Origin: Pseudomonas sp. CBZ-4
GTDB lineage: Bacteria > Pseudomonadota > Gammaproteobacteria > Pseudomonadales > Pseudomonadaceae
Assembly (NCBI RefSeq): GCF_000346755.1
Contig: NZ_ANNV01000075.1
Location: 1 to 34,481, forward strand
Length of the DNA stretch: 34,481 bases
Direction of reading: 5' to 3'
Notes under the pieces: model-generated
What the model saw: the letters and a program-made list of their open reading frames with translations, nothing else
Databases searched by the model: none
Told to the model about the DNA's origin: nothing
Part shown: positions 8,243 through 16,877 of the stretch, piece after piece
Numbering within the stretch: the first letter of the stretch is position 1
Layout of the letters: each line of letters opens with the position of its first letter
Program-made: the position numbers and the translations under genes

Positions 8243-8674
8243 TCAAGGGTTGTCCCGCTGCGTGCGCCCATCCGGCCCATACAACCGGTCACCGCCCAGG
8301 CTGTTCAAAAACCCGACAATCTTCTGGTTACACGCCATGCGCTGCTTGATCGCCCCACCATTCGCCAGGTTGAGCTGCCGCGCCCGTTGCGCCAACGCCT
8401 GCACCTGCCGCCACGCCGCCAGGCAGTCGGCATCTTCCGCCGCCTTGAAGGCACCCTGGCGACCGCTGCCATAACCGAGCTTCAGTTGCGCACCGCTGCG
8501 GATCGCTTCCAACTGCTCCAGCTTGAGCAACGCCGCCTGCTTGCTCGCCGTCAGTTCCTGCAAGCGTTCACCCTCGACCTTGGCCTGGGCCAACGCCAAC
8601 CGTTCCTGCTCCAGCAACTGCACCAACTGCTCAATCGCCTGCTGCTGCACTTGCAGATGTTTGCCCAGGCTCAT
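8243..8674 (-). CDS. flgN: FlgN, export chaperone for hook-filament junction proteins
   Basis: Cytoplasmic chaperone that binds FlgK and FlgL and delivers them to the flagellar export gate. 143 residues from the ATG at 8674; a GTG at 8686 would add four residues. The protein is almost all helix with Gln/Leu-rich coiled-coil heptads (about 5-60) and the family's C-terminal part (NGGAIKQRMACNQKIVGFLN, about 104-123). It follows flgM by 27 nt, the standard flgMN arrangement, and should be co-transcribed from the FliA promoter at 9015-9042. Confidence 0.85.
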   Translation of the reverse strand: MSLGKHLQVQQQAIEQLVQLLEQERLALAQAKVEGERLQELTASKQAALLKLEQLEAIRSGAQLKLGYGSGRQGAFKAAEDADCLAAWRQVQALAQRARQLNLANGGAIKQRMACNQKIVGFLNSLGGDRLYGPDGRTQRDNP

Positions 8675-8701
8675 AGGCACCTGCACCTCATCGGCCCGCG
8701 C

Positions 8702-8980
8702 TCATTCGACGGTTTCACCCACGCTGGCGGCGAGGCCGTCGAAGATCGAATCGGCGCTGACCTGATACGTCCCACCGGCAATGGCCTGGCGCACCGCCGC
8801 GACTTTATCCATGTCCACATCCGCCGAGCTCTCGACGCGCGTCTCGGCACTGCTGCTGGAAACCTGCACACCGTCATCGACGGTGGCTTCCAGCGCCAGC
8901 AATTCAACGCGCTGGCTGCCGGGCGCTTGGCTGTCGACGGGCGCCGGGGGGTTGGTCAGGTTCGCACTTATGATTTTCAC
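8702..8980 (-). CDS. flgM: FlgM, anti-sigma-28 factor
   Basis: Binds FliA and keeps late flagellar genes silent until it is exported through a finished hook. 92 residues, with the conserved FliA-binding C-terminus (DKVAAVRQAIAGGTYQV, SADSIFDGLA) in the last 40 residues. The start is a GTG at 8980 without an obvious Shine-Dalgarno. A five-codon frame, ATG (8994) AAG CCC CTA ACG TGA, ends overlapping this GTG, so translational coupling is possible (inference). A FliA promoter lies directly upstream, giving the usual feedback in which flgM is both repressor and target. Confidence 0.88.
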   Translation of the reverse strand: MKIISANLTNPPAPVDSQAPGSQRVELLALEATVDDGVQVSSSSAETRVESSADVDMDKVAAVRQAIAGGTYQVSADSIFDGLAASVGETVE

Positions 8981-9014
8981 GTTAGGGGCTTCATCTGCTG
9001 TGGGGTTGGATCAA

Positions 9015-9042
9015 CTATCGGCAATCGAAAAGGCAAACTTTG
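9015..9042 (-). promoter_or_regulatory. FliA (sigma-28) promoter of flgMN
   Basis: On the minus strand CAAAGTTT (9042-9035) and GCCGATAG (9022-9015) match the consensus TAAAGTTT / GCCGATAA, with 16 nt between CAAA and GCCG. The -10 ends 34 nt upstream of the flgM GTG. Confidence 0.88.
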
Positions 9043-9060
9043 CCCGCTGATCGAAAAAAC

Positions 9061-9720
9061 TCAGTAACGCAGCCGCAACGCGTTCTGGCCCACCACTTGG
9101 GCGCTGAGCATTTTGCCGTCGCTGCCCATGACCCGTACGGTGCTGCCCAGACTGCCATTGTCCAGCGCCTTGCCCTCGCGGCTGATGGTGAAACCCGCGC
9201 CCTCGGCCTGCAACGTCACCTGCTGGTTGCGCTCCACCAGCCAACGCTCGCGCACACTGTTCTGGGTCAGCACTACATTGCGACTGAGGTTGCGGCTGGC
9301 CTGGCGCCCGATGATCTGCGCGGTATCGAACAGCACGCCCTTGGGCAACCGCTCCAACGGGCCGCGCTTGATTTCCAGCATCGGCGCCTTGATCACCTCC
9401 CCCGCCGTGATGCGTTGGCGCGCAACTATATAGTCGCCCACCACCCGCACACTGACTTGCAGGTAACCCGCCACCTCACTGCTACAGCGCACGCCCATCG
9501 CCACCCGGCCGAATGCGCTTTGCTCGGGATGCACCAGATACGGTCGCGGCTCTGCGCATTCCACGATGCGCGCCGCCGGCTGGCCGAGGTCCATCGCCAC
9601 CAGTTGCGCATGCGCGGGCAAACGCGGGCTGATCACCGCGCGCACCTTGTCCTCCAGGCCATCCGCCTGGGCCATGGCGCTGCACAGCAAACACACCCAA
9701 CCGCCTAATCGCCACGTCAT
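9061..9720 (-). CDS. flgA: FlgA, P-ring assembly chaperone
   Basis: Periplasmic chaperone that helps FlgI assemble into the P ring. 219 residues with a short signal peptide (about 1-19, cut after AQA), then the FlgA N-terminal region and a C-terminal SAF/ChapFlgA domain (about 95-219, VARQRITAGEVIKAPMLEIK, GKMLSAQVVGQNALRLRY). It diverges from flgB across a 162-bp regulatory region and is followed by flgMN; the FliA promoter of flgM starts just after its stop. This is the classical flgAMN order. Confidence 0.93.
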   Translation of the reverse strand: MTWRLGGWVCLLCSAMAQADGLEDKVRAVISPRLPAHAQLVAMDLGQPAARIVECAEPRPYLVHPEQSAFGRVAMGVRCSSEVAGYLQVSVRVVGDYIVARQRITAGEVIKAPMLEIKRGPLERLPKGVLFDTAQIIGRQASRNLSRNVVLTQNSVRERWLVERNQQVTLQAEGAGFTISREGKALDNGSLGSTVRVMGSDGKMLSAQVVGQNALRLRY

Positions 9721-9882
9721 CCGCCCTGCCCTCCGAACTGCCCAGCGCCGAATTCTAGTCGTCCTCCCCTCCGGGCAAGGCCGGAATTAGTCGCCAAATA
9801 GCCGCCTGTTTCGGCCTTTGCCCAAGCAACCTTGGGACTAACCTGCGAGCCGTTCATTTATTTGATGCACAGGTCCGCAACC
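9721..9882. promoter_or_regulatory. flgA / flgB divergent control region
   Basis: Contains an 11-bp inverted repeat with one bulged base (GGGCAAGGCCG 9773-9783, CGGCCTTTGCCC 9812-9823). Its loop carries CCAAATAGCCG (9794-9804), resembling the AAATAGCG half of the enterobacterial FlhDC box. A second small hairpin (CCCAAG-CAAC-CTTGGG, 9821-9836) follows. A near-direct repeat GAATTCTAGTCG (9750-9761) / GAATTAGTCG (9784-9793) is also present. No sigma-54 -24/-12 element was found. Likely the class II control point for flgA and flgB-J; FlhDC binding is inference. Confidence 0.55.
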
Positions 9883-10293
9883 ATGATCGACAAGCTCGAC
9901 AACGAGCTGCGCTTTCAGCAGGACGCAATGAGTTTGCGGGCTGAGCGCCAGCAGGTATTGGCCAACAACATCGCCAACGCCGACACACCGAACTTCCGCG
10001 CGCGGGACTTCGACTTCTCCACCGAACTGGCCAGCTCCCTGCAAAAACAGCACATGGGCAGCGGCATGGCCCTGGCCACCACCTCGGACCGCCACCTGCA
10101 AGCCTCGTCCCAAAGCCTGTCCAGCCGCGACTTGCTCTACCGCGTGCCCGACCAACCGAGCCTGGACGGCAACACCGTGGACATGGACCGCGAACGCGCG
10201 CAGTTCACCGACAACGCCGTGCGCTACCAGGCCAGCCTCACGTTCCTGACCAGCCGCTTGCAATCGCTCAAGACCGCCATGCAGTCCGAATAA
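9883..10293 (+). CDS. flgB: FlgB, proximal rod protein
   Basis: Rod subunit of the flagellar basal body, exported through the periplasm. 136 residues from the ATG at 9883 (AGGT at -9); an upstream in-frame ATG at 9832 lies in the promoter region and would add 17 residues unlike FlgB. The rod signature [20 protein letters not shown] occurs at about 25-44, and the C-terminal helix ([20 protein letters not shown]) is typical. First gene of the flgB-J operon. Confidence 0.95.
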   Translation: MIDKLDNELRFQQDAMSLRAERQQVLANNIANADTPNFRARDFDFSTELASSLQKQHMGSGMALATTSDRHLQASSQSLSSRDLLYRVPDQPSLDGNTVDMDRERAQFTDNAVRYQASLTFLTSRLQSLKTAMQSE

Positions 10294-10307
10294 TCCAGGG
10301 AAGCACC

Positions 10308-10715
10308 ATGTCGATGTTCAGCATTTTCGATATCGCCGGCTCCGCGCTCAGCGCCCAGTCCCAGCGCATGAACGTAACCGCCAGCAACCTGGCCAACGCC
10401 GACACCACCAGCGGCCCGGACAACGCTGCCTACCGCGCCCGCCAAGTGGTCTTCGAATCCCAATACCAGGCCGGCAGCAACATCGGCGGCGTGCGCGTCA
10501 GCCAAGTGGTCGAGGACGGCTCGCCGATGCGCCAGGAATACCGCCCCGGCGACCCGCTGGCCGACGACTCCGGCTACGTGACCATGCCCAACGTCGAGCC
10601 CGTGGGCGAAATGGTCAACATGATCTCCGCCTCGCGCTCTTACCAGGCCAACGTCGAAGTCATGTCCACCAGCAAGGAAATGATGCTCAAAACTCTAACC
10701 CTGGGTGAGGCGTAA
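10308..10715 (+). CDS. flgC: FlgC, proximal rod protein
   Basis: Rod subunit that stacks with FlgB. 135 residues. Rod/hook N-terminal motif [13 protein letters not shown] at about 21-33, and C-terminal motif with [18 protein letters not shown]. Start ATG with AGGGAAG upstream; 14 nt after flgB and 3 nt before flgD, so clearly the same operon. Normal length for the family. Confidence 0.95.
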   Translation: MSMFSIFDIAGSALSAQSQRMNVTASNLANADTTSGPDNAAYRARQVVFESQYQAGSNIGGVRVSQVVEDGSPMRQEYRPGDPLADDSGYVTMPNVEPVGEMVNMISASRSYQANVEVMSTSKEMMLKTLTLGEA

Positions 10716-10718
10716 ACC

Positions 10719-11396
10719 ATGACCAGTACGATTGCCAGCTCGGTGCTGTCGAGCATGAACAGCACCAGCACCACCGCCGACAGCACCACCTCGGCGGCGG
10801 ATGATTTGCAGGACCAGTTCCTCACCCTGCTCACCACCCAATTGCAAAACCAAGACCCCACCGACCCGATGGACAACAGCGAGATGGTCACCCAGCTCGC
10901 GCAGATCAGCACCATCAGCAGCATCGAAAACGTCACCTCGACGCTGGAAGGCATCTCCAGCCAGATCAGCGCCGCCGAAACCCTGCAAGCCTCGGCGCTG
11001 GTGGGCAACGGTGTGTTGATCGACGGCAACACCATTCAGGTCGGCGACGGCGTCGCCACCACCTTTGGCGTGACCCTCGACAGCGCCGCCGATGACGTCA
11101 CCGTCACCATCAAGGACAGCACCGGCACCGTGGTGCGCACGATTGATGAAGGCAGCATGAGTGCCGGCACCCAGGCGCTGTCATGGGATGGCCTGAACGA
11201 TGACGGCAGCACCGCCGCCGACGGCGCCTACACCTTTGCCATCAGCGCCACCGCCAGCGACGTCGCCGTGACCAGCACCGCGCTCAAGTACGCGCTGGTC
11301 ACCGGCGTCACCACCGACAGCAGCAACCAGGTCGCCCTGGACCTGGGCGGCGTCAACGACAACGTCGCCCTCAGCGACATCAGCCTCGTCCTCTGA
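10719..11396 (+). CDS. flgD: FlgD, hook cap / scaffolding protein
   Basis: Caps the growing hook and is lost when the hook is complete. 225 residues. The conserved N-terminal FlgD segment is at about 30-60 (DQFLTLLTTQLQNQDPTDPM), followed by an Ig-like/FlgD tudor region (about 85-215, ALSWDGLNDDGSTAADGAYTF is typical). Start ATG with GAGG at -9. Fits between flgC and flgE. Confidence 0.95.
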   Translation: MTSTIASSVLSSMNSTSTTADSTTSAADDLQDQFLTLLTTQLQNQDPTDPMDNSEMVTQLAQISTISSIENVTSTLEGISSQISAAETLQASALVGNGVLIDGNTIQVGDGVATTFGVTLDSAADDVTVTIKDSTGTVVRTIDEGSMSAGTQALSWDGLNDDGSTAADGAYTFAISATASDVAVTSTALKYALVTGVTTDSSNQVALDLGGVNDNVALSDISLVL

Positions 11397-11425
11397 CTCG
11401 CCTACTTATATAAAGGAGCAACACC

Positions 11426-12574
11426 ATGGCTTTTTCCCAAGCGCTCAGTGGCCTGTCGGCGGCGTCCACCGACCTCAACGTGGTCAGCAACAACATTTCC
11501 AACTCCCAGACCGTGGGCTTCAAAAGCTCCACCACGCAGTTCGCCGACGTGTATTCCGGCGCTGACGTGGGCCTGGGCACCCAGGTCTCCGGCGTGGTGC
11601 AGAACTTCGAATCCGGCAGCCTGACCACCACCGACAACTCCCTGGACCTGGCGATCAACGGCGACGGCTTCTTCACCTTCACCGACGGCACGCAAACCGT
11701 GTACTCGCGCAACGGCCAACTGACCCTGACGGCCGAGGGCTACCTGGAAAACGCTGCCGGCGACCAACTGCTCGGCGTCAACGGCGTGATCCAGATCCCC
11801 ACCACCGGCCTGCAAGCCAGCGCCAGCAGCGAGCTGGACGCCGAGCTGAACCTGGACGCCAGCGAAGACACCATCACCGCCACCTTCGACCAGACCGATT
11901 CGTCCACCTACTCCTATTCCACCAGCGCCACGCTCTACGATTCCCTCGGCATCAGCCACACCAGCACCCTGTATTTCAGCAAGACCGCCGACAACACCTG
12001 GGAAGTGCACACCGCCATCGACGGCAACCTGCTCACCGAGACCCAGACCGTCGGCTTCAGCGCCAGCGGCCTGATCACCAGCGGCGAGACCGGCACCTAC
12101 ACCTACGACCCGGCCAACGGCGCCGCCGAGCTGTCGATCACCCTCGACCTCACCGGCACCACCCAGTTCGGCAATGACTCGGCGGTGTCCGATATCTCGC
12201 AGAACGGCTACACCTCCGGCAGCCTGGTGAGTTTCAGCATCGACGAAACCGGCACCGTGGTCGCCACCTACTCCAACGACCAGACCAAGAACATCGACCA
12301 GATCCAGCTCGCTACCTTCAGCAATGAAAACGGCCTGAAAGCCAATGGCGACAACACCTGGCTGGCCACGTCCTCGTCCGGCCAGGCCTTGCTTGGCGTG
12401 GCCGGCAGCGGCTCGCTGGGCTCGATCCTCAGCGGCACCACCGAAGACTCCAACGTCGACCTGACCGCGGAGCTGGTGAACCTGATCATTGCCCAGCGCA
12501 ACTTCCAGGCCAACGCCAAGTCGGTGACGGCGCAAAGCGAAGTCTTGCAGCAAGCCGTGAACATCGGTTCCTGA
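11426..12574 (+). CDS. flgE: FlgE, flagellar hook protein
   Basis: Main subunit of the hook, the universal joint outside the cell. 382 residues, close to the 400-residue enterobacterial size and shorter than many polar Pseudomonas hook proteins. N-terminal motif LNVVSNNISNSQTVGFKSS at about 17-35, D1 motif LDLAINGDGFF, and C-terminal helix with LIIAQRNFQANAKSV. The Ser/Thr/Asp-rich middle is the variable surface domain. A good Shine-Dalgarno (AAAGGAG) precedes the ATG, as expected for a subunit needed in many copies. Confidence 0.96.
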   Translation: MAFSQALSGLSAASTDLNVVSNNISNSQTVGFKSSTTQFADVYSGADVGLGTQVSGVVQNFESGSLTTTDNSLDLAINGDGFFTFTDGTQTVYSRNGQLTLTAEGYLENAAGDQLLGVNGVIQIPTTGLQASASSELDAELNLDASEDTITATFDQTDSSTYSYSTSATLYDSLGISHTSTLYFSKTADNTWEVHTAIDGNLLTETQTVGFSASGLITSGETGTYTYDPANGAAELSITLDLTGTTQFGNDSAVSDISQNGYTSGSLVSFSIDETGTVVATYSNDQTKNIDQIQLATFSNENGLKANGDNTWLATSSSGQALLGVAGSGSLGSILSGTTEDSNVDLTAELVNLIIAQRNFQANAKSVTAQSEVLQQAVNIGS

Positions 12575-12578
12575 CCCT

Positions 12579-13316
12579 ATGGACCGTATGCTTTTCACCG
12601 CCATGAGCGGCGCCAACCAGGCTCTGGAACAACAAGCCGTCGTCGCCAACAACCTGGCCAATATCGTCACGCCGGGGTTTCGTGCGCAGCTGGTGGAGAT
12701 GCAGTCTTCACCCGTTGCCGGCGAAGGCCTGCCGACCCGCGTTTCGGTGGCGGCCAACGGTATCGGCGTCGATTGGAGTCAAGGCCCGGTGGTGCACACC
12801 GACCGCGCACTGGACGTGGCCCTGGGCGAAAACGTCATGCTCGCGGTGCAGGCCGGCGACGGCAGCGAGGCCTACACCCGGCGCGGCGATTTGCAGGTGG
12901 ACGGCACCGGCGCCATGAGCGTGGGCGGTCGCCCGGTGATCGGCGATGGCGGCCCGGTCACCGTGCCGCTGGGCAGCGAAGTCACCCTCGGCAGCGACGG
13001 CACCATCAGCGTGCGTGAACTGGGCATGAGCCCGCGCGGCTTGAGCCCGGTGGGCAAATTGAAGCTGGTCGCGGCATTGCCCGGCACCTTGCAGCCCGGC
13101 ACCGACGGGCTGTTCCGCACCGCCAACAGCCAACCGCTGCCCGCCGACGACACCCTGCGCGTCGCCCCCGGCGCCCTGGAAGGCAGCAACGTCAGCCCGA
13201 CCAGCGCCATGGTCGCGATGATCGACAACTCGCGGCGCTACGACATGCAGATGAAAGCCATCAGCACCGCCGACGAAAACGCCAAGAGCGCCAACAGCCT
13301 GCTGTCCCTGAGCTGA
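12579..13316 (+). CDS. flgF: FlgF, proximal rod protein
   Basis: Rod subunit between FlgC and FlgG. 245 residues. N-terminal motif [17 protein letters not shown] at about 21-37, and C-terminal motif ([20 protein letters not shown]). The ATG lies 4 nt after the flgE stop and has no evident Shine-Dalgarno, so translational coupling to flgE is likely. Confidence 0.95.
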   Translation: MDRMLFTAMSGANQALEQQAVVANNLANIVTPGFRAQLVEMQSSPVAGEGLPTRVSVAANGIGVDWSQGPVVHTDRALDVALGENVMLAVQAGDGSEAYTRRGDLQVDGTGAMSVGGRPVIGDGGPVTVPLGSEVTLGSDGTISVRELGMSPRGLSPVGKLKLVAALPGTLQPGTDGLFRTANSQPLPADDTLRVAPGALEGSNVSPTSAMVAMIDNSRRYDMQMKAISTADENAKSANSLLSLS

Positions 13317-13347
13317 GCGCACCGTTGCACCGACAAGGAACCAAACG

Positions 13348-14130
13348 ATGATCCGCTCACTGTGGACGGCCAAGACCGGCCTCGAAGCCCAACAAGGGCA
13401 AATGGACGTGATCGCCAACAACCTGGCGAACGTCAGCACCAACGGCTTCAAGCGCTCGCGCGCGGTATTCGAAGACCTGGTGTACCAGAACGTGCGCCAG
13501 CCCGGCGCGCAAAGCAGCACCGACACGCGCCTGCCCTCCGGCTTGCAGGTCGGCACCGGCGTGCGCGAAGTCGCCACCGAACGCCTGCACACCCAGGGCA
13601 ACCTGGAACAGACCAGCAGCTCCAAGGACTTGGCCATCAACGGCCTGGGCTTTTTCCAGGTGGACATGCCCGACGGCAGCACCGGCTACACCCGCGACGG
13701 CAGCTTCCAGCTCGATTCCAACGGCGAGATGGTCACCTCCAACGGCTATAAACTCTCGGCCGGCGTGACCATCCCGGCCAACGCCACCGCGATCACCATC
13801 AGCACCGACGGCATCGTCTCGGTGACCACGCCGAGTGCGTCCACCTCGACCCAGGTCGGCCAGCTCAACCTGGCGCTGTTTATCAACCCGGCCGGCCTGG
13901 AAAGCATCGGCCAGAACCTCTACCTGGAAACCGACGCCTCCGGTTCGCCCACCGAAACCACCCCGGGCCTGAACGGCGGCGGCACCTTGTCCCAGGGTTA
14001 TGTGGAGACGTCCAACGTCAACGTGGTGGAAGAAATGGTCGGCATGATCCAAACCCAGCGCGCCTACGAAATCAACAGCAAGGCCGTCGAAAGCTCGGAC
14101 GAGATGCTCCAGCGTCTGACCCAGCTCTGA
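13348..14130 (+). CDS. flgG: FlgG, distal rod protein
   Basis: Distal rod subunit, the drive-shaft part that passes the P and L rings. 260 residues, the usual length. Motif [20 protein letters not shown] at about 20-39, then [16 protein letters not shown], and C-terminal [26 protein letters not shown] precedes the ATG. It is the most conserved axial protein of the set, and its sequence is intact. Confidence 0.96.
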   Translation: MIRSLWTAKTGLEAQQGQMDVIANNLANVSTNGFKRSRAVFEDLVYQNVRQPGAQSSTDTRLPSGLQVGTGVREVATERLHTQGNLEQTSSSKDLAINGLGFFQVDMPDGSTGYTRDGSFQLDSNGEMVTSNGYKLSAGVTIPANATAITISTDGIVSVTTPSASTSTQVGQLNLALFINPAGLESIGQNLYLETDASGSPTETTPGLNGGGTLSQGYVETSNVNVVEEMVGMIQTQRAYEINSKAVESSDEMLQRLTQL

Positions 14131-14144
14131 GCGAGATCCCCACC

Positions 14145-14801
14145 ATGGCTCACAAGTATCTACTCGCCTGCGTGCTGGCCCTCGCCGGCTGCGATCAACT
14201 GCCGCACAAACCGGTGGTGCCCGAAGAGGACCTGCCGGCGCCGGTCTACCCATTGCGCCAGGCCAACGGCTCGATCTACCAAGGCAGCCTCGGCTCCCAG
14301 CCGCTGTTCGAAGACCGCCGCCCGCGCCGGGTCGGCGACACCCTGACCATCCAGCTGGAAGAACAGGTCAGCGCCAGCAAGAACTCCTCGTCCAACGCCA
14401 GCCGCGCCGGCTCCATGGGCCTGAAGTTCGCCACCACCTCGGCGCGCGCATCCCAGGTCGGCTCGTTTGGCATGGACGCCTCCACCACCCACGACTTTAT
14501 TGGTGCCGGCGGCTCGCAGGCGAACAACTCGTTCACCGGCACCATCTCGGTGACGGTGATGCAAGTGATGCCCAACGGGCACCTGCGGGTGCGCGGCGAC
14601 AAACAGATCGCGATCAACCAGGGCACCGAGTTCATCCGCTTCTCCGGGCTGGTCAACCCGCGCAGCATCACCGGCGAGAACACCGTGTCCTCGACCCAGG
14701 TGTCCCAGGCGCGCATCGAGTACGTGGGCGATGGCTATATCAACGAAGCGCAGCGCATGGGCTGGCTGCATCGCATCCTGCTGAACGTTTCACCTTTTTG
14801 A
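14145..14801 (+). CDS. flgH: FlgH, L-ring lipoprotein
   Basis: Forms the outer-membrane L ring around the rod. 218 residues with a lipoprotein signal: LAGC lipobox, lipidated Cys at residue 16. Family motifs are visible: [19 protein letters not shown] (about 43-61), [17 protein letters not shown], and the C-terminal [20 protein letters not shown]. 14 nt after flgG and overlapping the flgI region. Confidence 0.95.
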   Translation: MAHKYLLACVLALAGCDQLPHKPVVPEEDLPAPVYPLRQANGSIYQGSLGSQPLFEDRRPRRVGDTLTIQLEEQVSASKNSSSNASRAGSMGLKFATTSARASQVGSFGMDASTTHDFIGAGGSQANNSFTGTISVTVMQVMPNGHLRVRGDKQIAINQGTEFIRFSGLVNPRSITGENTVSSTQVSQARIEYVGDGYINEAQRMGWLHRILLNVSPF

Positions 14802-14812
14802 GTGACCCTGCC

Positions 14813-15922
14813 ATGTTCCTGAGAGCCGTCAGAATCCTGCTGCTGAGCTGCCCGTTGTGGCTGTGCGCAACGGCGCACGCCGAGCAAATCCGCGACATCG
14901 CCGACTTCGCCGGCATACGCCCCAACAGCCTGGTGGGCTACGGCCTGGTGGTGGGCCTGGACGGCAGCGGCGACCAGACCACCCAAAGCCCGTTCACCGA
15001 ACAAGGCCTGACCAACATGCTCTCGCAGCTGGGCGTAACCCTGCCCGCCGGGGCGAACATGCAGATGCGCAACATCGCCGCCGTGATCGTCACCGCCAAC
15101 CTGCCCGCGCTGTCGCGCCCCGGCCAGCAGATCGACGTGGTGGTGTCGTCCATCGGCAACGCGAAAAGCCTGCGCGGCGGCACGTTATTGATGACGCCAA
15201 TGAAAGGCGCCGACGGCGAAGTCTACGCCGTGGCCCAGGGCAGCCTGCTGGTGGGCGGCGCCGGCGCGTCGGCCAACGGCAGCAGCGTGACGGTCAACCA
15301 GTTGGCGGGCGGGCGCATTCCCCGTGGCGCAATCATCGAACGCGCGGTGGCGCTGAACCTCAACAACGAACACGGCCTGCTCGGTCTGTCCCTGCATGAG
15401 CCAGACTCCGCCACCGCACAGCGCGTGGTCTACGCGATCAACCTGGACATGCGCCGCACCGTCGCCTCGGCCGTGGACGGCGGGCTGATCGAGATCCAGG
15501 GGCCGGTGTCGCCCAACGAACGCACCAACTTCATGGCGCGCATCGAAAGCATCGAAGTGCTGCCGATCCAGGCGCGGCCGAAAGTCATCCTCGATTCGCG
15601 CACCGGCTCCATCGTGCTCAACAGCTCGGTGAAGCTGTACCGCGCGGCCGTGGCCCACGGCAACTTGTCGGTAATCATCGACACCACCAACACCGTCAGC
15701 CAACCCGGTGCGTTCAGTGGTGGGCAGACCGCCGTGACGTCCCAGAGCAATATTTCCATCGAATCCCAAGGCGGCTCGCTGCACCTGCTGGAAGGTACGG
15801 CCAACTTGATGGACGTGATCAAGGGCCTCAACGCCCTCGGCGCCACGCCACAGGATCTGATGGTCATCCTGCAAGCGCTCAAGGCCGCAGGCTCCCTGCG
15901 GGCCGAGCTGGAGATCATCTGA
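14813..15922 (+). CDS. flgI: FlgI, P-ring protein
   Basis: Forms the periplasmic P ring with the help of FlgA. 369 residues from the ATG at 14813, which begins a Sec signal peptide (about 1-23, cut after AHA); a TTG at 14798 overlapping the flgH stop would add five residues. Family sequence follows at once: QIRDIADFAGIRPNSLVGYG, LVVGLDGSGDQT. The C-terminus is typical (GATPQDLMVILQALKAAGSL). The stop TGA overlaps the flgJ ATG (TGATG). Confidence 0.95.
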   Translation: MFLRAVRILLLSCPLWLCATAHAEQIRDIADFAGIRPNSLVGYGLVVGLDGSGDQTTQSPFTEQGLTNMLSQLGVTLPAGANMQMRNIAAVIVTANLPALSRPGQQIDVVVSSIGNAKSLRGGTLLMTPMKGADGEVYAVAQGSLLVGGAGASANGSSVTVNQLAGGRIPRGAIIERAVALNLNNEHGLLGLSLHEPDSATAQRVVYAINLDMRRTVASAVDGGLIEIQGPVSPNERTNFMARIESIEVLPIQARPKVILDSRTGSIVLNSSVKLYRAAVAHGNLSVIIDTTNTVSQPGAFSGGQTAVTSQSNISIESQGGSLHLLEGTANLMDVIKGLNALGATPQDLMVILQALKAAGSLRAELEII

Positions 15923-16812
15923 TGAAAAGCAGCGATCACTTTGCCCTCGACGTGCAGGGCCTTGATCACCTGCGCAACCGCGCCCACCTGGACCCGCAGG
16001 CGGGACTCAAGGAGGCCAGCAAGCAGTTCGAGGCGGTGTTTATCCAGATGATGCTTAAAAGCATGCGCGCGGCCGTGCCCAAATCGCAGCTGTCGAGCAA
16101 CTCGCAAACCGAGCTGTACACCGAGATGCTCGACCAGCAATGGGCGCAAAGCCTGTCGGGCAAGGGCATCGGCCTGGCTGAACAACTCACGCGGCAACTG
16201 AGCGGCTACACCGCGCAACAGAACCCTGAACTGAGCGCAGCCACCACGGCGTTCCTCGATCTGCCGACCCACTCGCCTTTCGAAGCCTGGAAGCGCCGCG
16301 AAGTCAGCGCCAGCAACAGCGACCAGCCCGAGCACGTGCAAGCCTTCATCGCCCGCCTCAGCGGCCCGGCACAATCCGCCGCACGCAACAGTGGCGTGCC
16401 CGCCGAACTGATCCTGGCCCAGGCCGCGCTGGAAACCGACTGGGGCCGGCGCACCATTACCACCGCCCAGGGCGCCGACAGCCACAACCTCTTCGGCATC
16501 AAGGCCGGCAGCACCTGGCAAGGCGCGACCACCCAAGTGCTGACCACCGAATACAGCGACGCTGCAGCGCAAAAGCAGCTGGAAAGCTTCCGCGTGTACG
16601 CCAGCGACGAAGCCGCCTTCACCGATTACGCGCGCCTGATGCGCAGCCGCCCCGGCTACGCCGCCGTGCGCACGGCCGGTGACGCACCGCAAGCCGCCGT
16701 CGCGCTGCAACAGGGCGGGTACGCCACCGACCCGCGTTATGCGCAGAAGCTGATTTCCGTGATGGCCACCATCGGTCCCTTGCACACCACACAAGCGCGC
16801 AACGATTTATAG
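15922..16812 (+). CDS. flgJ: FlgJ, rod cap and peptidoglycan hydrolase
   Basis: Two-domain protein: an N-terminal rod-capping part (about 25-95, KEASKQFEAVFIQMMLKSMR) and a C-terminal glucosaminidase-type muramidase (about 140-290) that opens the cell wall for the rod. The catalytic-region motif ILAQAALETDWG is intact, with E171 the likely catalytic acid, and HNLFGIKAG follows. 296 residues. The dual-domain form is the beta/gammaproteobacterial type. Its start overlaps the flgI stop. It is the last gene before a FliA promoter, so flgKL can be expressed separately. Confidence 0.95.
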   Translation: MKSSDHFALDVQGLDHLRNRAHLDPQAGLKEASKQFEAVFIQMMLKSMRAAVPKSQLSSNSQTELYTEMLDQQWAQSLSGKGIGLAEQLTRQLSGYTAQQNPELSAATTAFLDLPTHSPFEAWKRREVSASNSDQPEHVQAFIARLSGPAQSAARNSGVPAELILAQAALETDWGRRTITTAQGADSHNLFGIKAGSTWQGATTQVLTTEYSDAAAQKQLESFRVYASDEAAFTDYARLMRSRPGYAAVRTAGDAPQAAVALQQGGYATDPRYAQKLISVMATIGPLHTTQARNDL

Positions 16813-16820
16813 GCCAGGGG

Positions 16821-16848
16821 TCAATTCACCCCTTCGCCGGGCCGATAG
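16821..16848 (+). promoter_or_regulatory. FliA (sigma-28) promoter of flgKL
   Basis: TCAA (16821-16824), 16-nt spacer, GCCGATAG (16841-16848), 29 nt upstream of the flgK ATG. The -35 side overlaps a small hairpin (AGGGGT 16816-16821, ACCCCT 16828-16833) right after flgJ, which could weaken read-through from flgJ. Confidence 0.82.
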
Positions 16849-16877
16849 TGCCAAGCATGTAGCCCAGGAGCTTCTCG

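Noticed and set aside
9721..9882. Sigma-54 (-24/-12) promoter for flgB, as in polar Pseudomonas flagella
   Set aside because: No GG-N10-GC element of the TGGCAC-N5-TTGC type is present.
11402..12757. 451-codon minus-strand frame opposite flgE/flgF
   Set aside because: No homology visible, low-complexity Gly/Ala/Val content, fully covered by flgE.
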